This document shows positions 27,708 to 40,377 of a stretch of 64,000 nucleotides of DNA, piece after piece (position 1 is the stretch's first letter; each line of letters begins with the position of its first letter). A program made the position numbers and the translations under genes. Below the pieces are notes generated by a model. The model did no database searches. It was not told the DNA's origin and worked only from the letters and a program-made list of their open reading frames with translations. Source of the DNA: Kofleriaceae bacterium (GTDB taxonomy: Bacteria; Myxococcota_A; Polyangia; Haliangiales; Haliangiaceae); assembly GCA_020633495.1 (NCBI GenBank), contig JACKDR010000018.1, positions 121,837 through 185,836 on the forward strand. Direction: 5' to 3'.

Positions 27708-27745
27708 GGAACCGATCGGCTCCGCCGCCGGAACCGATCGGCTCC
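27708..27745. promoter_or_regulatory. tandem palindromic operator-like sites
   Basis: Two exact copies of the 16-bp near-palindrome GGAACCGATCGGCTCC lie at 27708-27723 and 27730-27745. Their centres are 22 bp apart, close to two helical turns. Each site is symmetric except for one base pair. They sit in the 170-bp gap between the His-rich protein gene (start 27597, minus) and the FHA-sigma54 regulator (start 27768, plus), which is where a divergent or autoregulatory operator would be expected. Confidence 0.6.
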
Positions 27746-27767
27746 GCGGGCCGGTAGGATCGCCGGC

Positions 27768-30583
<2,816 letters not shown>

Positions 30584-30594
30584 GGGTGGCCTCC

Positions 30595-31980
<1,386 letters not shown>

Positions 31981-32015
31981 CCCTGTCTCCTTGTTCGCGG
32001 TCGTCTCGAGACCGT

Positions 32016-32621
32016 TCAGCTCGCCAGCTCGCGCGTGACCTGGACGTGGCCGTCCACGGACTCGCCGAGGATCATCACCTTGGTGCCGACCGGCAGCGGC
32101 GCCTCGTCCTCGGTCTCGGCGATGAGATCGACGACGCGGCCCTTGGCGGTCAGGCGGATCTTGCCGAGGTCGCCGCGGGTCACCGCGACGATCACCTCGG
32201 CGGCCTCGCCACGGACGTCCTTGCCGGACAGCTCGCTCGACGCCGAGCTGCCGCGCAGCGAGCGCAGCGCGCCGACGACGACGACGCCCGACAGCCAGCC
32301 GACGCCGAACGACGCGCCCGCCACCGGCAGCCACGACATCGCGTGGGCGTAGGTCAGCGCGACGCCGGTGGCGCCGCCGAACGCCAGCAGGAAGGTCCAG
32401 AACCGCAGCGACGTCACCGGCAGCCAGTCGAGGCCGGCGCCGCCGCCGTCGTGGCCGTGCTCGGCGCCGCCGTCGGCGTCGCTGTCGCCGCCGGCGTCGC
32501 CGTCGCTGTCGGCGCCGCCGCCGGCGTCGTGATCGACGTCCTGCGAGCTGGCGCCCAGCAGCAGCGAGACGAGCAGGAGCGTGCCGCCGAAGGCCAGGGC
32601 ACCCCAGTACAGCTGCAACAT
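32016..32621 (-). CDS. NfeD-like membrane protein
   Basis: 201 residues from ATG 32621, preceded by the ribosome site AGGAGGAGGG. A first membrane helix (FGGTLLLVSLLLGASS) is followed by an Asp/Gly/His-rich hydrophilic loop (about 26-65, with DSDGDAGGDSDADGG) that may bind cations. Two further helices follow (about 72-120). The last 60 residues form an OB-fold-like NfeD domain (GKDVRGEAAEVIVAVTRGDL, ending VMILGESVDGHVQVTREL). NfeD proteins are encoded next to flotillins and stomatins in many bacteria and are thought to help assemble or regulate the raft. The gene heads the nfeD-flotillin-flotillin operon. Confidence 0.88.
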   Translation of the reverse strand: MLQLYWGALAFGGTLLLVSLLLGASSQDVDHDAGGGADSDGDAGGDSDADGGAEHGHDGGGAGLDWLPVTSLRFWTFLLAFGGATGVALTYAHAMSWLPVAGASFGVGWLSGVVVVGALRSLRGSSASSELSGKDVRGEAAEVIVAVTRGDLGKIRLTAKGRVVDLIAETEDEAPLPVGTKVMILGESVDGHVQVTRELAS

Positions 32622-32655
32622 GGTCCCTCCTCCTAGGCGCCGGAAATGACGCGAA

Positions 32656-32671
32656 AAGACGTCTTGCAAGA
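32656..32671. promoter_or_regulatory. overlapping palindromes upstream of the nfeD-flotillin operon
   Basis: AAGACGTCTT (32656-32665) and TCTTGCAAGA (32662-32671) are both perfect 10-bp palindromes and overlap by four bases. They are AT-rich for this genome and lie 35-50 bp upstream of the nfeD start. An 8-bp inverted repeat, GGTTCCGG (32673-32680) with CCGGAACC (32709-32716), lies just beyond. Together they look like the control region of the operon; no consensus promoter could be assigned. Confidence 0.5.
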
Positions 32672-32754
32672 TGGTTCCGGCCGCTCCCGCGGGCAAGGCG
32701 AATCGGATCCGGAACCGACGCCGTGGTCGAAAACTACAGTGGCGCGCGCCGCGG

Positions 32755-33588
32755 TCACGCCCGCGAGCCCCCGCCGCCATCGCCGCGCTCGCGGTAGCGC
32801 CGCTTGTTGCGCCGGCCTTGCCGCTCGAGCAGCGGCCGCAGCGCCCGCCGCAGCGGCGGCAGGACGTAGCCGAGCGTGGTCAACGCCGCCGACACCCGCG
32901 GCAGCGCGCGCTCGGGCGCGCCGTCGGCCGCGCACGCGACGACCTCGGCGGCGACCTCGTCGGCGGTCGACATCGGCTGCGACAGCACGATGTCGGGGAC
33001 GTGGTCGAGGTCGTCCATGATGAAGCCGGTGTCGACCGGGCCCGGCGACACCACCGACACGGTGACACCGGTGCCGACGAGCTCGTCGGCGAGCGCCAGC
33101 GAGAACGCGCGCAGCCCGAACTTGGTCGCCGAGTAGGTGGCGGCGTTGGGCAGCGGCACCCGCCCGGCCAGCGACGCGACGTTGACGATCGCGCCGCGCC
33201 CGGCGGCGCGCATCACCGGCAGCGCCAGCCGGGTCAGCGTGATCGGCGCGCGCAGGTTGACGTCGACGGCGCGGCCGAGATCGTCGGCGGTCTGGTCGGC
33301 GAGCGCGCCGCGCGGGTGGAAGCCGGCGTTGTTGACCAGGACGTCGAGGCCGCCGAGCTCGACCGCGCGCGCGACCAGCGCCGCCTGGGCCACGGGATCG
33401 GCGACGTCGGCGACGTGGGCGACCGCGCCGCCGCCGACCGCGGCGGCCGCGGCGGCCAGCGCGGCCTCGCCGCGCGCCACCATCACGACCCGCGCCCCCT
33501 CGGCGGCGAACCGGTGGGCGCAGGCCAGCCCGATCCCCGCGGAGGCCCCGGTGACGACGACGACGCGACCCGAGAAGCGTGCAGACAC
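32755..33588 (-). CDS. short-chain dehydrogenase/reductase
   Basis: 277 residues from GTG 33588. The classical SDR order is present: cofactor loop TGASAGIG (near residue 15), NNAG (about 95), Ser in VNVASLAG, and the YxxxK pair in ATYSATK. The acidic-to-basic pattern after the first beta-strand (ARVVMVARGE) favours NADP(H). A 40-residue C-terminal extension ends in a run of Arg/Lys/Gly and may bind a membrane or another protein. The substrate is not predictable. It is divergent from the thioredoxin-like lipoprotein gene, whose start is only 30 bp away. Confidence 0.88.
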   Translation of the reverse strand: MSARFSGRVVVVTGASAGIGLACAHRFAAEGARVVMVARGEAALAAAAAAVGGGAVAHVADVADPVAQAALVARAVELGGLDVLVNNAGFHPRGALADQTADDLGRAVDVNLRAPITLTRLALPVMRAAGRGAIVNVASLAGRVPLPNAATYSATKFGLRAFSLALADELVGTGVTVSVVSPGPVDTGFIMDDLDHVPDIVLSQPMSTADEVAAEVVACAADGAPERALPRVSAALTTLGYVLPPLRRALRPLLERQGRRNKRRYRERGDGGGGSRA

Positions 33589-33618
33589 GACGGCGAGATG
33601 GTAACTCGATGCGTGCCG

Positions 33619-34203
33619 ATGCAGCCCCGTCTCGCCGCGCTTTCGGTGGTGCCACTCCTTGCCGGCCTGATCGCCGGCTGCGCCCCGTTGCCGCCGCCCG
33701 ACGGACCCGACGCGGCGCGGCCGCCCGCCACCGCGCCGACCGCGGCGGCGCCGATCACCGATCCGCACGACGCCTACCCGATGCTGATCACCGCCCGCGA
33801 TCTCGACGGCCAGCCGCTCGGCGACGCCGGCGGCCGCGCCACCGTCGCGGTCGTGTTCGCGTCGTGGTGCGTGCACTGCCGCCACGAGATGGAGGTGCTG
33901 GGCACGCTGCTCGACGCCCGCGCCGACCTGCGCGTCGTCGGCGTCAACTACCGCGAGCACGAGGAGTACGACGACCGCGGCGACTCCGACGCGGTGCGCG
34001 CGTTCGTCCGCGACCGCGCGCCGTGGCTGCGGGTGGTGCCCGCCGACGACGCCCTGTTCCGGGCCCTGGGCGCGCCGCCCAAGGTGCCGACGGTCTACGT
34101 CTACGACGGCCGGGGCGCGCTGGTCGCGATGTACGACCGCCGCGATCGGCCGGCGCCCGAGGCCGCCGAGCTGGGCGCCCTGCTCGACCGCCTGGCGCGG
34201 TAG
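33619..34203 (+). CDS. thioredoxin-fold (TlpA/ResA-like) lipoprotein
   Basis: 194 residues from ATG 33619, which gives a compact lipoprotein signal (LAALSVVPLLAGLIAGC); ATG 33598 and GTG 33613 are in the same frame. After a Pro/Ala linker the thioredoxin fold begins near residue 55. The redox motif is CVHC in FASWCVHCRHEME, and the cis-proline is in PPKVPTVYVYDG. Such proteins reduce or oxidise thiols outside the cytoplasm, often for cytochrome c maturation or to counter oxidative stress. Several c-type cytochrome-like lipoproteins are encoded about 10 kb to the right, which would fit but is not proof of a link. A 5'-3' exonuclease gene follows nine bases after the stop. Confidence 0.8.
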   Translation: MQPRLAALSVVPLLAGLIAGCAPLPPPDGPDAARPPATAPTAAAPITDPHDAYPMLITARDLDGQPLGDAGGRATVAVVFASWCVHCRHEMEVLGTLLDARADLRVVGVNYREHEEYDDRGDSDAVRAFVRDRAPWLRVVPADDALFRALGAPPKVPTVYVYDGRGALVAMYDRRDRPAPEAAELGALLDRLAR

Positions 34204-34212
34204 CCTGCGGCC

Positions 34213-35115
34213 ATGACAGCGGTCACGGTCCACCTCGTCGATGGCACCTTCGAGCTGTTCCGGACCTGGTTCGGGGCGCCGTCGTCGATCCACCGCGGCC
34301 GCGAGATCGGCGCGTCGCGGGCGCTGCTGCGCAGCCTGGCGGCGTGGCTGCGCGGCGGCGACGTCACCCACGTCGGCGTCGCGTTCGACCACGTGATCGA
34401 GTCGTTCCGCAACCAGCTGTTCGCCGGCTACAAGACCGGCGACGGCATCGAGCCGGCGCTGCTCGCCCAGTTCCCGCTCGCCGAGCAGGTCGCGGCCGCC
34501 GCCGGGCTCGTGGTGTGGCCGATGCTCGACCTCGAGGCCGACGACGGCCTGGCCAGCGCCGCGCACGTCCTGTCCGGCGATCCGGACGTCGCGCGCGTCG
34601 TGATCGCGTCGCCCGACAAGGACCTGACCCAGTGCGTGCGCGGCGACCGGGTCGTGACCTGGGACCGGATCCGCGATCGCACGCTCGACGAGGCCGGCGT
34701 GATCGCCAAGTTCGGCGTCGCGCCGACGTCGATCCCCGACTACCTGGCGCTGGTCGGCGACACCGCCGACGGCATCCCCGGGCTGCCGCGGTGGGGCGCG
34801 CGCTCGGCCGCGACCGTGCTGGCCCGGTGGCGGACGATCGAGGCCATCCCCGACGACGAGGCGGCGTGGGACGTCACCGTGCGCGGCCGCGCCGCGCTGG
34901 CCGCGGTGCTGCGCGAGCGGCGCGACGACGCCCTGCTGTACCGGACGCTGGCGACGCTGCGCACCGACGCCGCCACCGACGCCGCGCGCAGCGATCGCAT
35001 CGACGCCCGCCTCGACACCCTGGCGTGGCGCGGCGCCGACGGCCCGGCGCTCGACGCGGTGTGCGAGATCGTCGACCTCGACCCGGCGTCGCTGGGCCTG
35101 CCGCGCCGCACCTGA
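34213..35115 (+). CDS. 5'-3' exonuclease (PolI N-terminal/FEN type)
   Basis: 300 residues from ATG 34213. It begins directly with the PIN-like fold (HLVDGTFELFRTWFG) and includes the helical arch segment with RNQLFAGYKTG. The metal-binding acidic run is IASPDKDLTQCV. The helix-hairpin-helix region is DYLALVGDTADGIPGLPRWG, which binds the DNA backbone. It matches the free-standing form of the PolI 5' nuclease domain, without a polymerase part. It would remove RNA primers or 5' flaps. The gene starts nine bases after the thioredoxin-like lipoprotein gene, an unrelated partner in probably the same transcript. Confidence 0.9.
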   Translation: MTAVTVHLVDGTFELFRTWFGAPSSIHRGREIGASRALLRSLAAWLRGGDVTHVGVAFDHVIESFRNQLFAGYKTGDGIEPALLAQFPLAEQVAAAAGLVVWPMLDLEADDGLASAAHVLSGDPDVARVVIASPDKDLTQCVRGDRVVTWDRIRDRTLDEAGVIAKFGVAPTSIPDYLALVGDTADGIPGLPRWGARSAATVLARWRTIEAIPDDEAAWDVTVRGRAALAAVLRERRDDALLYRTLATLRTDAATDAARSDRIDARLDTLAWRGADGPALDAVCEIVDLDPASLGLPRRT

Positions 35116-35148
35116 CCGACCGGCGCGACGATGGCGGCCGCGCCGCGG

Positions 35149-36184
35149 TCACAGCAGGAACGGGAACACGAAGCTGCCGCCGGACCGGGTCCGCGCGAAC
35201 GTCGCGGTCGAGACCGCCTTGGCCGCGCACGCGCCGACGTCGCCGTCGGGCGCCTCCACCACCGAGACGCTGGTGACCTTGCCGGCGGGCGACACCTTGA
35301 TGGAGAGCTTGACGCGCCCGCGGGCGCCCTTGCCGCAGGCGGCCACGTCGGCCTTGACCGGGTCGATGCCGGCCCGGACCGCGGCGGGATCGAGGCTGTC
35401 GGGGAGGTCCGACGACGCCGGCGAGCGCTCGGCCTGCGCCTTCTTCCGCATCTTGCGGCAGCACGGCGCCGAGTCGTCGAGCAGGCACGCGACCTCGTCG
35501 CAGCCCTCCCGGTCGTCGGCCTCGACGTCGGGGCCGCCGCCGGAGTCGCCGGTCCCGCTACCGCCGCGGCTGTGCCGGTGGTCGACCGGCTTCTTCTCCG
35601 GCGGCGGCGGAGGAGGAGGCGGCGGCGTGGGCGACCGGGTCGCAGGATCCTCGGCCGGCGTCGGCTCGGCGGTCTCCGTCTGCTTCAGCGCCTCCGGCGC
35701 CCCCGGCTCGACCGCGGCCGCGGCCACCGGCACCGGCGCGGCTGCGGGCGCGACCGCGCTGGCCGCGGTGTCGGCGCCCGCGCTCGCCCTCGCGACCGGC
35801 GGCGGCGGTGCGCTCGCCGGCGCCGCCGGCCCCGCCGGCCTGGCGCGGCGCGTTCCACGCCGCCGACTCGGCGACCCGCCGCGACTGCGACGGGCCCAGG
35901 CTCCACCGCGCGCCGTTGTGGCGCAGCTCGATCACGACCTGCCCGTCGGCGCCGGTCTCGATGACGTCGTCGCCCGACACCTCGTCGCCGACCGCGAGTA
36001 TGCGCCGGGCGTCGCCGCGGATCGCCGCGACCGCGCCGGCGACCTCGCGGACGTCGCCGGCCGCGACGCCGGGCTCGACCTCGACCCGGGGCGCGTCGCC
36101 CTTGTCGCAGCCCGCGACGGCGCCCCCTGCCAGCAGGGCGGCGGCGACCACGCACGCACGAGCGGGGCGAAGGAACCAGCGCAT
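35149..36184 (-). CDS. FecR/AgmX-type lipoprotein A, apparent frameshift in the middle
   Basis: Start ATG 36184, lipoprotein signal ending AVAGC. The first 110 residues are a FecR-like beta domain (REVAGAVAAIRGDARRILAV and VIELRHNGARWSLGPSQSRR). After AAGREGERG the frame turns Arg-rich. The continuation with natural composition (VPVAAAAVEPGAPEALKQTE, then a poly-Pro stretch and a Cys-rich segment) lies in another frame, ending at 35149. One surplus base in the C3 run at 35777-35779 would join the halves. The C-terminal 80 residues (GKGARGRVKLSIKVSPAGKV and FARTRSGGSFVFPFLL) look like a TonB-C/AgmX-type periplasmic domain. The corrected length is about 345 residues. It is a tandem paralog of the next gene. 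AgmX-type proteins belong to motility and trafficking complexes in myxobacteria, but no motility gene is adjacent. Confidence 0.7.
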
Positions 36185-36256
36185 AGCGCGAGTGTACGCG
36201 GCCGGACGCCGCCGCGCTCGCGCCGACGTGCCGCGCGCCCGCCGCCGACCCCGCGC

Positions 36257-37355
36257 CTACGGCAGCGCCACGACGATCGGTACGGTGGCGGTCTCGACCT
36301 CGCCCTCGGGAAACTTCATCCGGCGCACCTGGGACACCGCGCACGCGGCCACCGGCTCGAGGTTGGTCGAGCTCAGGCCGCCGCTGTGGACGTCGGAGAC
36401 GGTGCCGTCGGCGGCGACCGTCAGGGTGAGGTCGAAGCGGCCGGCCACCGTCGGGTCGGTGCGCAGCGCGCGCTCGTAGCAGTAGCGCAGGGCGTTCTTG
36501 CCCATCGCGAGCCGCCGCTGCAGGCGCGGCGAGCCGGGGTCGCCGATCGTGACCTCGCCGCGCTGCACCCGCTCCGACGTGGCGCCGTCGCCGGCGCCCA
36601 GGCCGCCGCCGCCGCTCTTGCCGCCGCCGATCCCGACACCGGTCGGTCCGCCGCCACCGTTGAGGCCGAGGCCGCCGATCGGCTCGCCCGCCCCGGGGCC
36701 GGGATCCTCGTCGCGCTCGTCGTCCTGGCCGTCGTCGTCGTGGCCGCCCTGGCCGCCGGTGCCGGTGCGGCGGTGGTCGTCGTCGACGCCTCGCGGGCCG
36801 GGGCCGGGGTCGTGGCGGTCGTCGTCGCCGTCCTTGTCAGCCTGGTCGTCCTTGAAGGCCTTGCCGTCGCGGTCGGGCTTCTCGGCGCCGTCGTCGGCGG
36901 CGTGGCCTTCCTGGTCGGCCGACAGCTCCGAGCGCAGCGCGCTGGCGGCGGTGTCGGCGCCCTCGCGCTCGCCCTCGCGACCGGCCGCCGCGGTGCGCTC
37001 GGCGGTGCCGCCGCCGCCGCCCTGCTGCTGCTTCGGCGCGTTCCACGCCGCCGCCGCCGCGACCTGCCGGCGCTGCCAGGGGCCGAGCCGCCAGGTCACG
37101 CCGTTGTGCCGCAGCTCGATCACGACGTCGCCGTCGTCGCCAGTGGCGATCCTCGTCGTCGCCGGACACCACGTCGCCGACCGCGAGGGTGCGGGTCTGG
37201 CCGCCCCGGGTCGCGGTCACGGTCCCGGCGACCTCGCGGACGTCGCCGGCGGGCGCTCCGGGCTCGACCCGGGTGCCGGCGCGCTCGCCGCGATCGCAGG
37301 CCGCGGCGCCGACCGCCGCGACGGCCGCCCCGAGCGCCAGTGCGACCGCGCGCAT
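36257..37355 (-). CDS. FecR/AgmX-type lipoprotein B, apparent frameshift in FecR domain
   Basis: Start ATG 37355 (ATG 37385 also possible), lipoprotein signal ending GAAAC. The FecR-like domain (REVAGTVTATRGGQTRTLAV) breaks after VVSGDDE. It resumes one frame over as IATGDDGDVVIELRHNG, a near copy of the matching segment in paralog A. One surplus base at the CC of 37151-37152 accounts for it. A long acidic, Gly-rich linker follows, with DQADKDGDDDRHDPGPGPRG. The C-terminal AgmX/PglI domain has LRYCYERALRTDPTVAGRFD and ends in VRRMKFPEGEVETATVPIVV. The corrected protein is about 365 residues. The AgmX C-terminal domain is better preserved here than in paralog A. The stop is 72 bp upstream of paralog A's start, so the two are likely one operon. 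Confidence 0.72.
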
Positions 37356-37434
37356 CGAACCTGCGGGGACCCGGAGAGCAGTCATCAGGTACATAGTACG
37401 CGCGAGCCCCCGGACGTGGTCCACTGTGGTCCCG

Positions 37435-38154
37435 ATGCGCTCGCTGCTCGCGATCTGTGCCACCGCCGTGGGGCTCACGGCCACCATGACCGGCTGTCAC
37501 CCGTCGCCGCGCGGCCCGGCGGCCCCGACCACCGGCTCGATCGGCGGCCTGGTCGTCGACCACGTCACCGGCGAGGCCGTGCGCGCCACCCTCACCGCCC
37601 ACGACCAGCAGTCGTTCGTGGTCGCCAGCGCCCACACCGCCGGCGACGGCGCCTACCGCATCGACGGCCTGGCGCCCGGCACCTACGACATGGTGGTCGA
37701 GCTGCCCGGCACCTCGGTGCAGCTGGTCGGCATCCCGGTGACCGCCGGCCACGTCACCGCCTTCGACATCCCGGTCGACTCCGCCGACGTCGAGCTGCCG
37801 CCGCAGCCCTACGAGCGGGTCGCCTCCGACCAGATCCTGCGGTTCACCCCGCCCGACGCCGATCCCCGGCGCGGCGTCCTCGAGGGCACGATCAACGACA
37901 TCGTGACCCGCGAGCGGGTCGGCGCCGCGGTCGTGACCGCGACCTCGCCGGTGTTGACCGAGGCCCTCACCGGGGTCAGCGACGACGCCGGGCGCTTCCG
38001 CTTCGACGACCTGCCGCCGGGCACGTACATGCTGTCGGCGTTCTACCAGGTGGCGCGGCGCGGCCAGATCGAGGTCCGGCGCACCGAGATCGTCGTCGAC
38101 GGCGGCACCCAGGTGGTGGTGCCGCTGTTCGTCGAGCTGAGCGGGACCCAGTAG
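37435..38154 (+). CDS. lipoprotein with two carboxypeptidase-regulatory-like domains
   Basis: 239 residues from ATG 37435, lipobox TMTGC. Two beta-sandwich repeats of the CarboxypepD_reg type follow, each with the pattern G-x-V-x-D-x-x-T and a closing G-x-Y-R-x-D/F-D-G/D-L-x-P-G-T-Y. In the first it is GAYRIDGLAPGTYDMVV, in the second GRFRFDDLPPGTYMLSA. Such domains bind surfaces or act as spacers in outer-membrane and surface lipoproteins. There is no enzyme motif. It is divergent from FecR/AgmX paralog B across 79 bp and followed by panD after 127 bp. Confidence 0.8.
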   Translation: MRSLLAICATAVGLTATMTGCHPSPRGPAAPTTGSIGGLVVDHVTGEAVRATLTAHDQQSFVVASAHTAGDGAYRIDGLAPGTYDMVVELPGTSVQLVGIPVTAGHVTAFDIPVDSADVELPPQPYERVASDQILRFTPPDADPRRGVLEGTINDIVTRERVGAAVVTATSPVLTEALTGVSDDAGRFRFDDLPPGTYMLSAFYQVARRGQIEVRRTEIVVDGGTQVVVPLFVELSGTQ

Positions 38155-38281
38155 CGCCGCCGTGTGGCGGCCGCGCGGCGTGGTTGACCGTCGCGACGCG
38201 GCGCGCCATCCTGCGCCGGTCAACGCCGGCCCGGCCGGCACAACGGCCTGGACCCCACCCGGGGCCGGGACTGGAGGACCG

Positions 38282-38692
38282 ATGTCTCACCGTCTGCACC
38301 TGTTCAAGTCCAAGCTGCATCGCGCCACCGTCACCCACGCCGATCTCGACTACGAGGGCAGCGTCACCATCAGCGGCGACCTCATGGACGCCGCGCAGAT
38401 CCTCGAGCACGAGCAGGTCCACATCTGGAACGTCACCCGCGGCACCCGCCTGGTGACCTACGCGCTGCGCGGCGACGTCGACAGCCGGATCATCTGCATC
38501 AACGGCGCCGCCGCCCACCTGGCGTCGCCCGGCGACAAGGTCATCATCGCGACCTTCGCCGAGGTCGAGGCCGCCGCGGCCGCGACCTGGCAGCCGACCG
38601 TGATCCTGGTCGACGACGACAACCGGATCGCCGGCGACGGCGCGGTCGACGAGATCGCCGGGCCGCGCCGCCGGGTCAACGCCGCGTCCTGA
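38282..38692 (+). CDS. panD: aspartate 1-decarboxylase
   Basis: 136 residues from ATG 38282, with TGGAGGA just upstream. PanD converts L-aspartate to beta-alanine for coenzyme A synthesis. The self-cleavage site YEGS is present, so Ser can be turned into the catalytic pyruvoyl group. KSKLHRATVTHADLDYEGS, the substrate-binding NVTRGTRLVTYALRG and the NGAAAHLASPGDKVII segment follow the family closely. Length is typical. No panB or panC is nearby. The chain ends 26 bp before the convergent quinone oxidoreductase stop. Confidence 0.96.
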   Translation: MSHRLHLFKSKLHRATVTHADLDYEGSVTISGDLMDAAQILEHEQVHIWNVTRGTRLVTYALRGDVDSRIICINGAAAHLASPGDKVIIATFAEVEAAAAATWQPTVILVDDDNRIAGDGAVDEIAGPRRRVNAAS

Positions 38693-38718
38693 GCCGCGCG
38701 CCGACGCGCGGCGCCGCG

Positions 38719-39714
38719 CTACCAGGCCAGGACCAGCTTGCCGACGTTGTCGTCGGCCTCCATGCGCGCGTGCGCGGCCGCCAGCTCGCGCATCGGCACG
38801 ACCTGGTCGATCACCGGGCGCAGCAGGCCGCGCTCGAACATCGGCACCAGCTGGGCCGCGGCCTCGCGGGCCAGCGCCGCCTTCTCCTCGAGCGGCCGGG
38901 CGCGCAGGACCGTGCCGATCACGGTCAGCCGCTTGCCCAGCATCATGCCGATCGGGGTCTTGCCGGCGGCGCCGCCGCCGAGCGTGCCGATCAGCACGAC
39001 CCGGCCGCGCACCGCCGCGGCGCGCAGGTTCTCCTCGAAGTAGGCGGCGCCGATGCCGTCGAGCACGACCTCGGCGCCGCGGCCGCCGGTGCGCTCGGCG
39101 ACCGCCGCCGCGAACCGGCCGTCGTCGACGACGATGCCATCGGCCTCGGCGAGGCCGAGGTCGTGCGCCGCGGTCAGCTTGGCGGCGCGGCGCGACGTCG
39201 CCAGCGGCCGGGCGCCGGCGGCGCGGGCCAGCTGGATCGCGGCGGTGCCGACGCCGCTGCCGGCGGCGTGGATCAGCACGACCTCGCCGGCGCGCAGCCC
39301 GGCCTGGCGGGTGACGGCGTCCCACGCGGTCAGGAAGACCTCGGGGATCGCGGCGGCGTCGACCAGCGCGACGCCGGCCGGTACCGGCATCAGCTCGCGC
39401 TCGTGGACGGTGATGCGGCGGGCCATCGCGCCGCCGGCGACGACGGCCATGACCGCGGCGCCGTCGGCCCACAGCGTCGCGCCCGGCCCGCGGGCGACGA
39501 CCCGACCGGCGAGCTCGAGGCCGGGCACGTCGGGCGGCGCGCCCGCCGGCGCCGGGTACAGGCCGCGCCGCTGCAGCAGATCGGCGCGGTTGAGGCCGGC
39601 GGCGGCGATCTCGACCTGGACCTCGCCCCAGCCGGGGTCGCGAACCTCGACCTCGCCGGGCTCGATGACCTCGACGCCGCCGGCGCCACGGAAGCGGACA
39701 CACTCGACGCGCAC
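38719..39714 (-). CDS. NAD(P)H:quinone oxidoreductase, zinc-type alcohol dehydrogenase family
   Basis: 331 residues from GTG 39714; this start fits the usual start of the family, while the open frame continues to 39744. The GroES-like half contains AGLNRADLLQRRGLYPAP, without the zinc-binding cysteines, as in crystallin-type quinone reductases. The Rossmann half carries AAGSGVGTAAIQLARAAGA. PIG3-like proteins (NAD(P)H quinone oxidoreductases) share the motifs GLYPAPAGAPPDVPGLE and GRVVLIGTLGG. It should reduce quinones with NADPH in the cytoplasm. Its start lies seven bases downstream of the stop of the outer-membrane protein gene, so the two are co-transcribed. Confidence 0.88.
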   Translation of the reverse strand: MRVECVRFRGAGGVEVIEPGEVEVRDPGWGEVQVEIAAAGLNRADLLQRRGLYPAPAGAPPDVPGLELAGRVVARGPGATLWADGAAVMAVVAGGAMARRITVHERELMPVPAGVALVDAAAIPEVFLTAWDAVTRQAGLRAGEVVLIHAAGSGVGTAAIQLARAAGARPLATSRRAAKLTAAHDLGLAEADGIVVDDGRFAAAVAERTGGRGAEVVLDGIGAAYFEENLRAAAVRGRVVLIGTLGGGAAGKTPIGMMLGKRLTVIGTVLRARPLEEKAALAREAAAQLVPMFERGLLRPVIDQVVPMRELAAAHARMEADDNVGKLVLAW

Positions 39715-39721
39715 GGCGGCC

Positions 39722-40291
39722 TCAGTTGAAGTAGTAGCGGACACCGGCGGCGCCGTTGAGATCGGTCCAGTAGCTGTCGCCGTAGTCGACGACGATGTCG
39801 AACACGAACGCCAGCTCCACGAAGATGTCGAGCGGGATGTTGTTGAAGTCGAAGGCGATGCCGCCGGGGACCCGGACGCCGAGGCCGGTGCCGTGGTTGT
39901 CGCCGGGCACGTTGTCGACGCCGAAGTCGAAGAAGTGGCCGCCGACCCCGAAGTACAGCGGCAGCTCGAACGGCTCCGCCGACACCAGGCTGACCGGGTG
40001 CCACAGGTAGTCGACGTGGACCTGCAGGCCGTTGCGATCGCGGACCCGCGGCAGGAAGCCGACCGCGAAGTCGAGCGCGGTGTCGCGGCCGAGGAAGTAC
40101 TTGCCGGACACGCCGGTCGGCTGGCCCAGGATCAGGCCGACGCCGAAGGTCTTGTTGGCCTCGAAGTTGGACTGGTGACGGGACGGGCGCGGCCGCGCCT
40201 CGGCGGACGACGCGGCCGCGAGCGCGACGGCGACGACGACGACGATCGGCAGCAGCCGCCCGATCCCACGCGTGACTCGATGGGCGATCAT
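39722..40291 (-). CDS. exported small outer-membrane-type beta protein
   Basis: 189 residues from ATG 40291, with a signal peptide (RLLPIVVVVAVALAAASSAEA). The mature chain is short alternating beta-strands with aromatic girdles (GLILGQPTGVSGKYFLGRDT, DYLWHPVSL, FELPLYFGVGGHFF) and ends AAGVRYYFN. That pattern suits an eight-stranded outer-membrane barrel or a DUF3996-like protein. No enzyme motif is visible. It shares an operon with the quinone oxidoreductase gene that follows. It is divergent from the MORN-like lipoprotein gene, 86 bp away. Confidence 0.7.
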   Translation of the reverse strand: MIAHRVTRGIGRLLPIVVVVAVALAAASSAEARPRPSRHQSNFEANKTFGVGLILGQPTGVSGKYFLGRDTALDFAVGFLPRVRDRNGLQVHVDYLWHPVSLVSAEPFELPLYFGVGGHFFDFGVDNVPGDNHGTGLGVRVPGGIAFDFNNIPLDIFVELAFVFDIVVDYGDSYWTDLNGAAGVRYYFN

Positions 40292-40377
40292 GCGCCCACG
40301 ATACACCCGCGCCTCGCCACGGTCGCGCGCGCCACCACGGACGTGACAGCGCCCGTACACCTCGCTACAACTGGATC

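Noticed and set aside
34573..34589. GTCCGG-CGAT-CCGGAC inside the exonuclease gene
   Set aside because: Same reasoning: four-base spacer inside coding sequence.
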